Below, one piece after another: positions 30,980 to 38,685 of a DNA stretch of 64,000 nt. Source of the stretch: Nocardia vinacea (GTDB taxonomy: Bacteria > Actinomycetota > Actinomycetes > Mycobacteriales > Mycobacteriaceae); contig NZ_CP109149.1 in NCBI RefSeq assembly GCF_035920345.1, positions 3,534,001 to 3,598,000 on the forward strand. Reading direction: 5' to 3'. Position numbers and translations under genes: made by a program. A model generated the notes under the pieces. It searched no databases and was not told the DNA's origin. It saw only the letters and a program-made list of their open reading frames with translations. Each line of letters opens with the position of its first letter. The stretch's first letter is position 1.

Positions 30980-31001
30980 CACATGACCACGTGACTATGT
31001 G
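30980..31001. promoter_or_regulatory. Palindromic operator-like site between the AsnC and MFS genes
   Basis: CACATGACCAC and GTGACTATGTG form an imperfect 22-bp palindrome (8 of 11 positions per arm), centred on CACGTG, about 16-37 bases upstream of the regulator start. Position and symmetry suit autoregulation and control of the divergent transporter. Confidence 0.5.
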
Positions 31002-31061
31002 GATATCAACGCCTGGCGCACCCTGAGTGTCGATATCATTCGAATCGCCTCGGAGGCTCCC

Positions 31062-32468
31062 GTGAGGAAATGGCTGCCCTTATTCGCCGCGTGCCTGGGC
31101 ACGCTGATGCTGCTCATCGACGTCACCATCGTCAATGTCGCGCTGCCCGACATCGCCGCCGATCTCGGCACCGGTCTGTCCGGACTGCAGTGGGTAATGG
31201 ACGGATACGCGCTCGCGCTGGCCGCGCTGCTGCTGGTGCTCGGTTCGCTGGCCGATCGGGTCGGCGCGAAATGCGCCTATCTCGCCGGACTCGTCGTTTT
31301 CGCGATCGCATCGCTGATCTGCGGGATCGCCGATACCTCGGCGAGCCTCATTGCGGCGCGCGCACTTCAGGGCATCGGCGGGGCCGCGATGTTTGCGACC
31401 ACACTGTCGCTGCTGCACTCCACCTACACCGGCCGTGATCGGGGTGTCGCCTTCGGCATCTGGGGTGCGGTGTCGGGTGCGGCGGCCGGAATCGGTGTGG
31501 TGCTCGGCGGTGTGCTCACCGAGGCACTGTCTTGGCGGTGGATCTTCTTCGTCAATCTGCCGATCGCGGTACTGGCGATCGTGTTGACCGCCATCGTGTT
31601 CCAGCCGTCGCCGCGGCAGGCGGATCGGGTCATCGATGTGCCGGGCATGCTCGCGTTCGCGACCGCCGCGACGGCGGTCACCTACGGCGTCATCCGCGGC
31701 GGCGAACACGGCTGGTCCGATGGCCCTACGCTGCTCGCCCTGACGCTCGGCGCGGTCGCACTGCTGGCCTTCGTATTCGTCGAATCCCACAGTGCGGCAG
31801 CGATGTTCCCGCTGGCACTGCTCGGCAATCGCAACTTCGGGGCGACCCTTGTCTCCGCGTCCGGCCAGACGTTCGCCGCCTTCGCCGCCACACCCCTGAT
31901 TTCGCTCTGGCTGCAGCAGCAGTTGCATATGTCACCCATGCACGCCGGACTGGCCATGCTGCCGATGGCGGCGACAGCGTTCGTGGTCGCCGGCGCATTC
32001 GGCAAACTGCTGCACGACGTTTCGCCGAAGTGGACGATCGGAGCGGGTCTGGTGCTGGTCGGCATCGGCACCGGCCTGCTCACGATCATCGATACCGAAT
32101 CATCTTGGGCCGCACTGGTTCCTGGATTCGTGGTGATCGGTGCCGGGATCGGCGTCAACGCACCTGCGCTGGTCGCGGTGGGGATGGCGGCGGTGCCGCC
32201 GCAGCAAGGCGGGATCGCCGCGGGCGCGGTGAATACCGCACGACAGCTCGGCCTCGCTCTCGGAGTCGCGGTGCTGGGCACCGTATTCCGCGAAGTCGCC
32301 GACGACAGTCACCCGATGACATTGTCGCGGTTCGTGGATGGGTTGGATGCGGCATTCAGTGTCGCGGCCGGAGTCGGAATCGTATTCGGGGTGATCGCAT
32401 TCGGACTGTTCCACCGTCAGCGACATGCTGCCGATGCCGCGGTTCAGCCCGAGACCGTCGCCGCCTGA
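31062..32468 (+). CDS. MFS drug-efflux transporter (DHA2/EmrB-QacA type)
   Basis: 468 residues with about 14 membrane segments. DHA2 signatures: motif near IDVTIVNVALPDIAADL, the loop GSLADRVGAK (motif A) and GGVLTEALSWRWIFFVNLP (motif C region). It probably exports toxic compounds using proton antiport. GTG at 31062 is chosen because a GGAGG site lies exactly five bases before it; the open frame extends to 30999 without such a site. The divergent AsnC-type regulator is its likely controller. Confidence 0.88.
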   Translation: MRKWLPLFAACLGTLMLLIDVTIVNVALPDIAADLGTGLSGLQWVMDGYALALAALLLVLGSLADRVGAKCAYLAGLVVFAIASLICGIADTSASLIAARALQGIGGAAMFATTLSLLHSTYTGRDRGVAFGIWGAVSGAAAGIGVVLGGVLTEALSWRWIFFVNLPIAVLAIVLTAIVFQPSPRQADRVIDVPGMLAFATAATAVTYGVIRGGEHGWSDGPTLLALTLGAVALLAFVFVESHSAAAMFPLALLGNRNFGATLVSASGQTFAAFAATPLISLWLQQQLHMSPMHAGLAMLPMAATAFVVAGAFGKLLHDVSPKWTIGAGLVLVGIGTGLLTIIDTESSWAALVPGFVVIGAGIGVNAPALVAVGMAAVPPQQGGIAAGAVNTARQLGLALGVAVLGTVFREVADDSHPMTLSRFVDGLDAAFSVAAGVGIVFGVIAFGLFHRQRHAADAAVQPETVAA

Positions 32469-32515
32469 GCCCCACCGGCGCGACCATCAGGCATGGCCGG
32501 GCACCCCATACACCA

Positions 32516-32544
32516 ACCGGGCACCCGCACGTGGGATGCCCGGT
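32516..32544. terminator. Hairpin between convergent genes
   Basis: ACCGGGCA-CCC pairs with GGG-A-TGCCCGGT (one bulge) around a 6-base loop, between the stop of the MFS gene and the stop of the convergent NTF2-like gene. Related GGGCACCC sequence recurs on both sides. Probably a bidirectional terminator. Confidence 0.5.
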
Positions 32545-32572
32545 CTGGCAACGGGTGCCCGGTACCTGCCGA

Positions 32573-33022
32573 TTACTGCTGCGGCAGAACGGATTCGTCG
32601 CCTTCCGGGCGCAGGCCCGGGATGCGACGGTCGGATTCGTCGATGCGGACATCGTTGATGCTGGCCTCGCGCCGCGACATCAGGCCTTCCGGGGTGAACT
32701 CCCACTGCTCATTGCCGTAACTGCGCCACCACTGGCCGGATTCGTCATGCCATTCGTACTGGAAGCGGACCGCGATGCGGTTGCCTTCGAATGCCCAGAG
32801 ATCCTTACGCAGTGCGTAACCGTTTTCGATGGACCACTTTCGGGTGAGAAATTCGACGATGGCGGCGCGACCGGTGAAGAACTCGTCACGATTGCGCCAC
32901 ACCGAATCCTCGGTGTAGGCGGCGGCGACGCGCTCGGGATCCCTGGTGTTCCAGGCATTCTCGGCGGCGCGCACCTTGGCCTTGGCGGATTCCCGGTCGA
33001 ATGGTGGCAGCGGAGGTCGCAT
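32573..33022 (-). CDS. NTF2/SnoaL-like protein (DUF1348)
   Basis: 149 residues. Matches the DUF1348 branch of the NTF2-like fold: [31 protein letters not shown] and the C-terminal [17 protein letters not shown]. These are small cone-shaped domains that bind small ligands or act as enzymes. The exact role is unknown. ATG at 33022 follows GAGAAGAG; the frame could start at a TTG two codons earlier. Confidence 0.85.
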   Translation of the reverse strand: MRPPLPPFDRESAKAKVRAAENAWNTRDPERVAAAYTEDSVWRNRDEFFTGRAAIVEFLTRKWSIENGYALRKDLWAFEGNRIAVRFQYEWHDESGQWWRSYGNEQWEFTPEGLMSRREASINDVRIDESDRRIPGLRPEGDESVLPQQ

Positions 33023-33049
33023 TTGCAATTCTCTTCTCGGGGATCGGGG

Positions 33050-33955
33050 TCAGGGGTTGACCGGGGAAAGTTCGGCGGGACCCCAGCGGAGGGGGCCCGC
33101 GCCGTGGATTTCGATCACTTCCGTAATGGTGAAGTCGATCGAGCACTGAGCTCCGGCGGTGAAGGTTTCCGGCGCCCAGGACAATTCGGCGGTTCCGGTG
33201 AGTTGGAGGGTTCCGCCGGTGGTCCACTCCGGGATCAGGATGCCGCAACGTGGGTTCACCGCGATGTTCCCGAGTGTCATGAACATCGAATTCCCCTGGT
33301 AATCCGGCCATCTCAGCCGAGTCGGCGAAAGCACCTGCAGGAAGCCGGGATTCCCGCCACGGTGGGAGGCGTCGGCATTGCCGTCGGTATCCGCGGTGGC
33401 GGCGAAGAAGGCGTCCGCCGCGGCGATCAGTGCACGCTGCCGCGCATCGAGTTCCGTGCCGTGCCGGGGCGCTGGTAGGTCGATATCGGGGCGATACGAT
33501 TCGATTTGCCTGCGCGAGATGTACTTCGGGCAGTTCGAATACACCTGCTCGACGGTAATCCGTAGCCCCGCCTCCGCCGGAGCAGCGAATCCGTTGACGC
33601 GCATTCGCCTGCGCCGCTCAGGCTGTAGCGCGATCATGCCGATCCGGGCAGGGCGGGCAAGTGCTTCGTGTAGCGGATCTCCCGCTGCCGGAAATGCATC
33701 GATTGCGATCGTCTCGGCATCGACGACGTGCACGAATCCCGGCGACCCGACCACCGCGCCTGCCCACATCCGTCCGTCGAGGTCCGCAGCCGCGATCACG
33801 ACCATCGGCTGCTCCGCCAGGAAACCCGCCGCGATATCCGGGATGTCGGCACGAATCATCCGTCCCACCCGGTCGGCGATATGCGCCTGGCCCATTCGCT
33901 GCTGCACGGCGACCTCGCCCGAATGAAAGTGAGACATCACGGTGTTCAACAGCAT
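33050..33955 (-). CDS. Pyridoxamine 5'-phosphate oxidase-like flavoprotein
   Basis: 301 residues. The split-barrel FMN-binding fold is suggested by PMVVIAAADLDGRMWAGAVVG, then a second barrel around FLQVLSPTRLRWPDYQGNSMF. Family members bind FMN, F420 or haem. The start is uncertain: ATG at 33955 (MLLNTV...) or Met7 at 33937 (MSHFHSGE), which looks like the more usual N-terminus. It begins 6 bases after the glyoxalase-family gene and ends 27 bases before the NTF2-like gene, so the three form an operon. Confidence 0.8.
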   Translation of the reverse strand: MLLNTVMSHFHSGEVAVQQRMGQAHIADRVGRMIRADIPDIAAGFLAEQPMVVIAAADLDGRMWAGAVVGSPGFVHVVDAETIAIDAFPAAGDPLHEALARPARIGMIALQPERRRRMRVNGFAAPAEAGLRITVEQVYSNCPKYISRRQIESYRPDIDLPAPRHGTELDARQRALIAAADAFFAATADTDGNADASHRGGNPGFLQVLSPTRLRWPDYQGNSMFMTLGNIAVNPRCGILIPEWTTGGTLQLTGTAELSWAPETFTAGAQCSIDFTITEVIEIHGAGPLRWGPAELSPVNP

Positions 33956-33961
33956 CCGGGC

Positions 33962-34426
33962 TCAGAAGAATCCACACGTCGGGGCGGCACCGCTGGGCGC
34001 GGGAGCGGATTCGGCGCCCGTGGGTGCGTAGATCTCGAGGCGGATACCGTCGGGGTCGACGAAGAAGATGCCCCCCGAGGCGACACCCTCGCCATGTGCG
34101 ACCACCCCGTCGTGGGCGAAGCTCACCGAGAGTTCACGCAGCAGCGCCTCGATCGAACGCACCTGTTCGATGGTGTCGACATGGAACGAAAGATGGTGCA
34201 GACCAGGGGTTTCGGTGGAGAACGCGCCGTCGGACTGCTGCCAGAGGGTCAGCACTAGCTTGCCGTTTGCGCCGAGGAAGGCCCACCGCTTTTCGTCGTC
34301 GTCGGCGCTGGCCGCGAGCTGCTCGAAACCGAATGCACGGCGATAGAAGTCCACCGATCGGTCCAGGTCGGAGACGTTCAGGCCGATGTGTCCGGTGGCC
34401 AGTTCGGGCGCGATGGCTGTGGTCAT
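33962..34426 (-). CDS. VOC-superfamily (glyoxalase/bleomycin-resistance/dioxygenase) protein
   Basis: 154 residues. Two beta-alpha-beta-beta-beta modules: HIGLNVSDLDRSVDFYRRAFGF and LHHLSFHVDTIEQ...FFVDPDGIRLEIY. Candidate metal ligands are the two His residues and the late Glu. A perfect GAGGAG precedes the ATG. It is divergent from a CGNR-type regulator across a 150-base region with repeated operator-like sequence. Confidence 0.87.
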   Translation of the reverse strand: MTTAIAPELATGHIGLNVSDLDRSVDFYRRAFGFEQLAASADDDEKRWAFLGANGKLVLTLWQQSDGAFSTETPGLHHLSFHVDTIEQVRSIEALLRELSVSFAHDGVVAHGEGVASGGIFFVDPDGIRLEIYAPTGAESAPAPSGAAPTCGFF

Positions 34427-34467
34427 CGTGATCCTCCTCGGAATTTGTAACCGCTCTAAGCAGATGT

Positions 34468-34534
34468 ACCAGTTAGAACATAACTAGAAGCCGGAAGACA
34501 GTCAACCTCTAAAATCTAGTTAACTGGTTAGAAC
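34468..34534. promoter_or_regulatory. Inverted and direct repeats between the VOC and CGNR genes
   Basis: ACCAGTTA (34468-34475) is mirrored by TAACTGGT (34521-34528), and AACTAG (34482-34487) by CTAGTT (34516-34521). GTTAGAAC also occurs as a direct repeat at 34472-34479 and 34527-34534. This AT-rich patch in otherwise GC-rich DNA is a likely promoter and operator region for both divergent genes. Confidence 0.5.
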
Positions 34535-34580
34535 GGCGGTGGTTGCCTTGGCAACGAAAGGAAGATCGTTACCCTCAGGT

Positions 34581-35096
34581 ATGCCCGATCCACGCCCCCA
34601 CGTCGGTGAACCGCTGGCACTCGACCTGCTGAACACCCGGTGGATCCAGGACGGACCACAGGATCTGCTCACCGATGTCGCAGGCTTGGGCATATGGCTG
34701 ACCTCAGCCGGACTCGACGCTCGCGCGAATGCCGACGAGCGGACCCTGCAGGCGATACTCGCCGCCCGTACTGCCATCTACGACACCGTGAAACACACCT
34801 CACACACCGCGCTCAACGAGATCCTCGACCACGGCCGGATCCGACGCATGCTGACCGACACCGGCCCCGCCGAAATCGTCGACGTACCCGAAACCACCTG
34901 GCTCCCCGGCTGGCTCGCCGCCGACAACCTGCTGCGACTACTGGCCGAGGCGCCCGACCGGATCCGCCAGTGCGCCCATCCGGACTGCGTCCTGTTCTTC
35001 TACGACACCTCGAAAAACGGCACCCGCCGATGGCATTCGATGGCGACCTGTGGCAACCGCACCAAGGCCGCACGCCACTACGCGAAAAAAGCCTGA
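34581..35096 (+). CDS. CGNR zinc-finger protein (probable regulator)
   Basis: 171 residues. An N-terminal ABATE domain (GEPLALDLLNTRWIQDG) and a C-terminal CGNR zinc finger: CAHPDCVLFFYDTSKNGTRR followed by CGNRTKAARHY. These are regarded as transcriptional regulators. ATG at 34581 matches the usual N-terminus; 14 further codons are open upstream. It is divergent from the VOC operon and probably represses it. Confidence 0.88.
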   Translation: MPDPRPHVGEPLALDLLNTRWIQDGPQDLLTDVAGLGIWLTSAGLDARANADERTLQAILAARTAIYDTVKHTSHTALNEILDHGRIRRMLTDTGPAEIVDVPETTWLPGWLAADNLLRLLAEAPDRIRQCAHPDCVLFFYDTSKNGTRRWHSMATCGNRTKAARHYAKKA

Positions 35097-35098
35097 GC

Positions 35099-36295
35099 TC
35101 AGAAGAGTTCGTCGAGCGTCCGGTAGTAGCCCAGTCGCCGCCGGTCCGGCTCGGCGAGCCCATAGGCGGCGTAGAACGCGCTCAATTCGTCGGTACCGAA
35201 GTCCTCGCGCAGGTCGCGCTCGACCAGGGCCAGATCGCGGTACCGATCCGCAATACCCAAACCGCCGACGTCGATCAGTAGACCGCCGCCCAGCACATTG
35301 GACGGGGTGAAATCACCATGCGCGACAACGAGATCCTCCTCCGGCGGACGTTCGGCGAGCAGTCGTTGGTAGATCTGTTCCGGCGTCAGCCCTCGATTGT
35401 CGTCGTCGAAGTCGTCGACATCGACCAAACCCTCGAGCACACGGCGCCGCGCCTGGGCCAGCATCACATCCAACCTGCCGTCGAACGGGCACTCGGCAAC
35501 GGGAATGTCATGCAGACGCCGCAGCAGCGAGCCCATGACCGCGCCCACCGATTCTGTCGGTTCAGCAGCCAGACTCGGCAGACCCGCGTCGGCGAGAACC
35601 AGCACATCCTCTTCGAACACAGCAACGTCGGGTAGCTGAATCCCTTTGCCCTGCAACCAATTCAGCCGCGCATACTCGGCCGCGGCCTTCGGTCCCCGCT
35701 TCACCCAGTACGCACCGTCGACGTGCGCGACATCGCCGCTCATTCCCTCGTGTTCCTCCGACCACGCGGGGTCCTCACCCAGCACCGCGGCGACCTTCGG
35801 CGGCAATGTCGTCGGCAGATCATCGAGCAGGTCGAGGGTGGAGCAGGTGGCTTCGATCAGCTCGGCATCCCCCTCGACGACGCGCAGTTTCAACGCCTCG
35901 GTGAGCCGCGCCCTGGCCTCGGGGAGTCTGCCCTGTTCGGCAAGGGCCTTGCCCAGGTGCTGCAGCGCGAAGGAGAGCACCTCGGAGTCGTCGGCCCGGT
36001 CCACGGCTCGGCGATACAGCGTTTCGGCGGTGACGGTGTCACCCCAATAGCGGTAGACATCACCGAGGTTGATCCAGACCGACATCCGGCGATAGTCACT
36101 ATCGGCGAGTTCGAGGGCGCGATCGAGGTGATCGAGGGCCTCGACGTAGCGGCCGAGCAGCATCAGCTCGATGCCGATCTTGCGGAATTCGGCGAAGTCG
36201 ACGGGCCGCGCGGTCGCAACGCGAGCGGCCAGCTGCGCATGATCGATGGGGATCATGCGCAGCCGCTCGTCGAAGCGGTATCCGTGATCGCTCAC
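35099..36295 (-). CDS. TPR-APH(3')-type phosphotransferase fusion
   Basis: 398 residues. Residues ~30-145 are tetratricopeptide-like helices (LGRYVEALDHLDRALELAD; LGKALAEQGRLPEARARLTEAL). Residues ~165-398 resemble APH(3') aminoglycoside phosphotransferases: catalytic loop HGDFTPSN with Asp328, metal-binding DVGG at 342 and the family C-terminus ending YYRTLDELF. The substrate could be an aminoglycoside or something unrelated. GTG at 36295 is chosen because it overlaps the stop of the DUF3046 gene (GTGA). Its 3' end is 2 bases from the convergent CGNR gene. Confidence 0.78.
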   Translation of the reverse strand: MSDHGYRFDERLRMIPIDHAQLAARVATARPVDFAEFRKIGIELMLLGRYVEALDHLDRALELADSDYRRMSVWINLGDVYRYWGDTVTAETLYRRAVDRADDSEVLSFALQHLGKALAEQGRLPEARARLTEALKLRVVEGDAELIEATCSTLDLLDDLPTTLPPKVAAVLGEDPAWSEEHEGMSGDVAHVDGAYWVKRGPKAAAEYARLNWLQGKGIQLPDVAVFEEDVLVLADAGLPSLAAEPTESVGAVMGSLLRRLHDIPVAECPFDGRLDVMLAQARRRVLEGLVDVDDFDDDNRGLTPEQIYQRLLAERPPEEDLVVAHGDFTPSNVLGGGLLIDVGGLGIADRYRDLALVERDLREDFGTDELSAFYAAYGLAEPDRRRLGYYRTLDELF

Positions 36296-36486
36296 CAGCG
36301 TGATCTCGGTACGTCGAAGTCGGCGCAGAGCGCGCGCCACACGTCACGCGGGTCGAGGCCCGCCTCGATGGCGGCGACGCCCGTCCGCCCGCCCAATGCC
36401 GGGATGGTGTGGTCCCTGAGCAGCGCATCGCCGCGGGACACACCGAACTCGGTGTGCAACAGCTCCTGGAACTCGGTCAACCGCAC
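36292..36486 (-). CDS. DUF3046 protein (Rv2738c-like)
   Basis: 64 residues. Closely fits the DUF3046 family: RLTEFQELLHTEFG, GDALLRDHTIPALGGRT and DPRDVWRALCADFDVP. In M. tuberculosis the homologue lies directly beside recA. Function unknown. GTG at 36486 matches the family start; the open frame reaching 36600 is unsupported. Its stop overlaps the start of the TPR-phosphotransferase gene, so the two are coupled here. Confidence 0.85.
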   Translation of the reverse strand: MRLTEFQELLHTEFGVSRGDALLRDHTIPALGGRTGVAAIEAGLDPRDVWRALCADFDVPRSRW

Positions 36487-36606
36487 CGTATTCAAGATAC
36501 TCGCGCCGCTGGGAGCCTTCACTCGGGCCGTTCGATTGGCGTCAGCGCATTTCCTGCGCGAATTCCGCAGAATCAGCTCAGGAACGGGTGAACAGGCCAA
36601 ACCCCT

Positions 36607-37767
36607 CTAGTGGGTCCGCACGCTGAGAACTTCGCGGCAGATACGGATCGGGTCGGCGACTTGCCCGATACCTACTGCCGCTCGTTGCGCCGCGGCCGTG
36701 TAGTCGGGGGTGTTGAGCAGATCGAGGACCGCGGTACGCACCGCATCGGCAGTCAACGGGCGGACCAGGATCGAACTACCTTGGCGGGCAGCGCGATTGG
36801 CGAGTTCCCATTGGTCGCCGCCGCCGGGGACCGTCACGATGGGCACACCCGCGAGCAGGGATTTCGCGAGCAGACCGTGGCCGCCGCCGCCCACCACGAC
36901 CGACGCGTGGGTGAGCAGTTCGTCCTGACGACCGAGTCCGGCCGTTGCCCATGGCGGCAGGTCGGCGGGCGGGGTGTCGAGCATCGAAATGGCCACCCGG
37001 ACGCCCACTCCGTCCAATGCGGCGAGCACGGTTTCGACCATGCCCGCGACACCTGTATGCGCGGTCGACGGTGCGACCATGACCAGCGGCTCATCGCCGA
37101 GCGGTGGCTCGAGGATTTCAGGAGTCGGCTCCCACAGCAGTGGGCCGACGACGTGGGTGTGCTCAGGCCAGTCGGGGCGCGGCACCTCGAGGGCGGGCAG
37201 GGTGGCGATCAGGCGGGCCGCCGGGCCCGGATCGGTACCGGGCAATCCGACACTTTCGCGGGCCTGCTCGCGCTGACGCAGACCGTTGCGAACGGCACGG
37301 GCGGTCATGGTGCGCAACACGCCGTCACGCAGGCGGCCGCGCACCCCCTCCCCCGGCGCGAGGCCACTTCCGATGGGCGGCAACGCTTTCGACGGTAGAT
37401 ACAGCGGATGCGGCGACAGCTCGACCCACGGCACCCCGAGCCGCTCGGCAGCCATCCCGCCGCCCGCGGTCAGCACATCCGACACCACGAGCTCCGGCAG
37501 CATCGCGCTCAGATCGGGCAGGATTTCGGTCGAGATATGCGCCGCACGCTCATGAATGCGCTGACCGGCATCATTGTCGTCGTCGACCGTGCGCGGCGCG
37601 AGCCCCTTGAGTCTGCGCACCGCGATGCCCGCCTGCCTGGCGGCGTCGAACCAACGCGGTCCGGTGAACAGCACCGGATCATCACCGGCGGCCAGGAAGC
37701 GTTCGCACAGCGCCAGCGCCGGAAACGCATGGCCGGGATCCGGCCCGGCAACAACGGCAACACGCAT
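36607..37767 (-). CDS. GT1-family glycosyltransferase (Rv2739c-like)
   Basis: 386 residues. GT-B fold of the MGT/YjiC type: N-terminal AVVAGPDPGHAFPALALC and a C-terminal nucleotide-sugar pocket GGGGHGLLAKSLLAGVPIV with PGGGDQWELANR. It would glycosylate a hydrophobic acceptor. The start is ATG at 37767 (MRVAVVAG), as in relatives; the upstream 81 open codons are unlikely. It is the chromosomal neighbour expected next to DUF3046 and ends 120 bases upstream of it. Confidence 0.88.
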   Translation of the reverse strand: MRVAVVAGPDPGHAFPALALCERFLAAGDDPVLFTGPRWFDAARQAGIAVRRLKGLAPRTVDDDNDAGQRIHERAAHISTEILPDLSAMLPELVVSDVLTAGGGMAAERLGVPWVELSPHPLYLPSKALPPIGSGLAPGEGVRGRLRDGVLRTMTARAVRNGLRQREQARESVGLPGTDPGPAARLIATLPALEVPRPDWPEHTHVVGPLLWEPTPEILEPPLGDEPLVMVAPSTAHTGVAGMVETVLAALDGVGVRVAISMLDTPPADLPPWATAGLGRQDELLTHASVVVGGGGHGLLAKSLLAGVPIVTVPGGGDQWELANRAARQGSSILVRPLTADAVRTAVLDLLNTPDYTAAAQRAAVGIGQVADPIRICREVLSVRTH

Positions 37768-38035
37768 GCGGCCAGCCTGCCACATCGATCTCAGAACTCG
37801 GTGCGGCACGGACCGGGTTCGGGCGAGCACCCAATGCGGCATGAATTCCGAACCGATCCCGATTTCACCGCCGCCCTCGCCCTCCGCCGCGCCGACGACG
37901 CGGGCAAAGTGGGCGGCCTTCGAGTCGCCTCCGTCGAGTCCTGGCGTCCAGTGATCGAACGAGTCGCCGGCACCCACTGACCCAACCGATTTCAACACTC
38001 CCCTACCCATCCGTTACCCTTGCTCAGCAACACCC

Positions 38036-38120
38036 GTCCGGGTGGCGGAATGGCAGACGCGCTAGCTTGAGGTGCTAGTGCCCTTTATCGGGCGTGGGGG
38101 TTCAAGTCCCCCTCCGGACA
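38036..38120 (+). tRNA. tRNA-Leu (GAG)
   Basis: 85 bases with a class II long variable arm. Acceptor GTCCGGG pairs with the 3' CCGGAC plus one wobble. The anticodon stem CTAGC/GCTAG encloses TTGAGGT (anticodon GAG). The T-arm is GGGGG-TTCAAGT-CCCCC. CCA is not fully encoded. A tyrosine integrase follows within 600 bases, so the 3' end is the likely attachment site. Confidence 0.97.
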
Positions 38121-38220
38121 CCTAATTGTGGCATTTATGCCCCCAAAATCGGGTCCGGGCATCGCCTGGACACCCTGTCCTGGCCGTACACCGTCACCTG
38201 CGGGTTTGCTCCATTCGGCG

Positions 38221-38685
38221 GTGGTCGATGTGACCGATGACACATTATCTCCGCTGATACCTTCCTTCTCCGCCATCGGGCTCGGCGGTGGCGATGGCGG
38301 CGGAATCGGTGCCGGTCTGCCGATGGCGAGCATCGAGCAACCACCAGCACACACCGCGGTGTACAGCGTGCGGCCGGTCGACACCAACGGGCGCGTGGTC
38401 GACAAAGCCGTTCTAGCAGCGCTGGATTGGCACCCGGGTGACCTCCTGTCGTGGCGGATCGCCGCAGGGCTGATCGTGATCACCCGGCCCGGCTACGGCC
38501 GCCGCGGGGTCACCAAGCATGGGCATCTGTCCTTGCCCGCCCATGCACGGCGCGCCGCGGGCATCCAACATCACGACAGGGTCCTGTTGGCCGCCGATCC
38601 TGATCAACGCCTGCTGGTGGTTTTCCCACCGCATGTCCTCGACGAGATGGCCGCTCAGCGCTTCTGCGAGGGGGTAAGGCGATGA
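38221..38685 (+). CDS. AbrB/MazE-like DNA-binding protein
   Basis: 154 residues with the start used here. The conserved part is residues ~65-150: YSVRPVDTNGRVVDKAVLAA, then HLSLPAHARRAAGIQHHDRVLL, which matches the swapped-hairpin AbrB fold. The start is uncertain: GTG at 38221 or 38230, ATG at 38323, or ATG at 38128, which would sit 7 bases from the tRNA. Its stop overlaps the integrase ATG (ATGA), so it is coupled to and may regulate the integrase. Confidence 0.7.
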   Translation: MVDVTDDTLSPLIPSFSAIGLGGGDGGGIGAGLPMASIEQPPAHTAVYSVRPVDTNGRVVDKAVLAALDWHPGDLLSWRIAAGLIVITRPGYGRRGVTKHGHLSLPAHARRAAGIQHHDRVLLAADPDQRLLVVFPPHVLDEMAAQRFCEGVRR

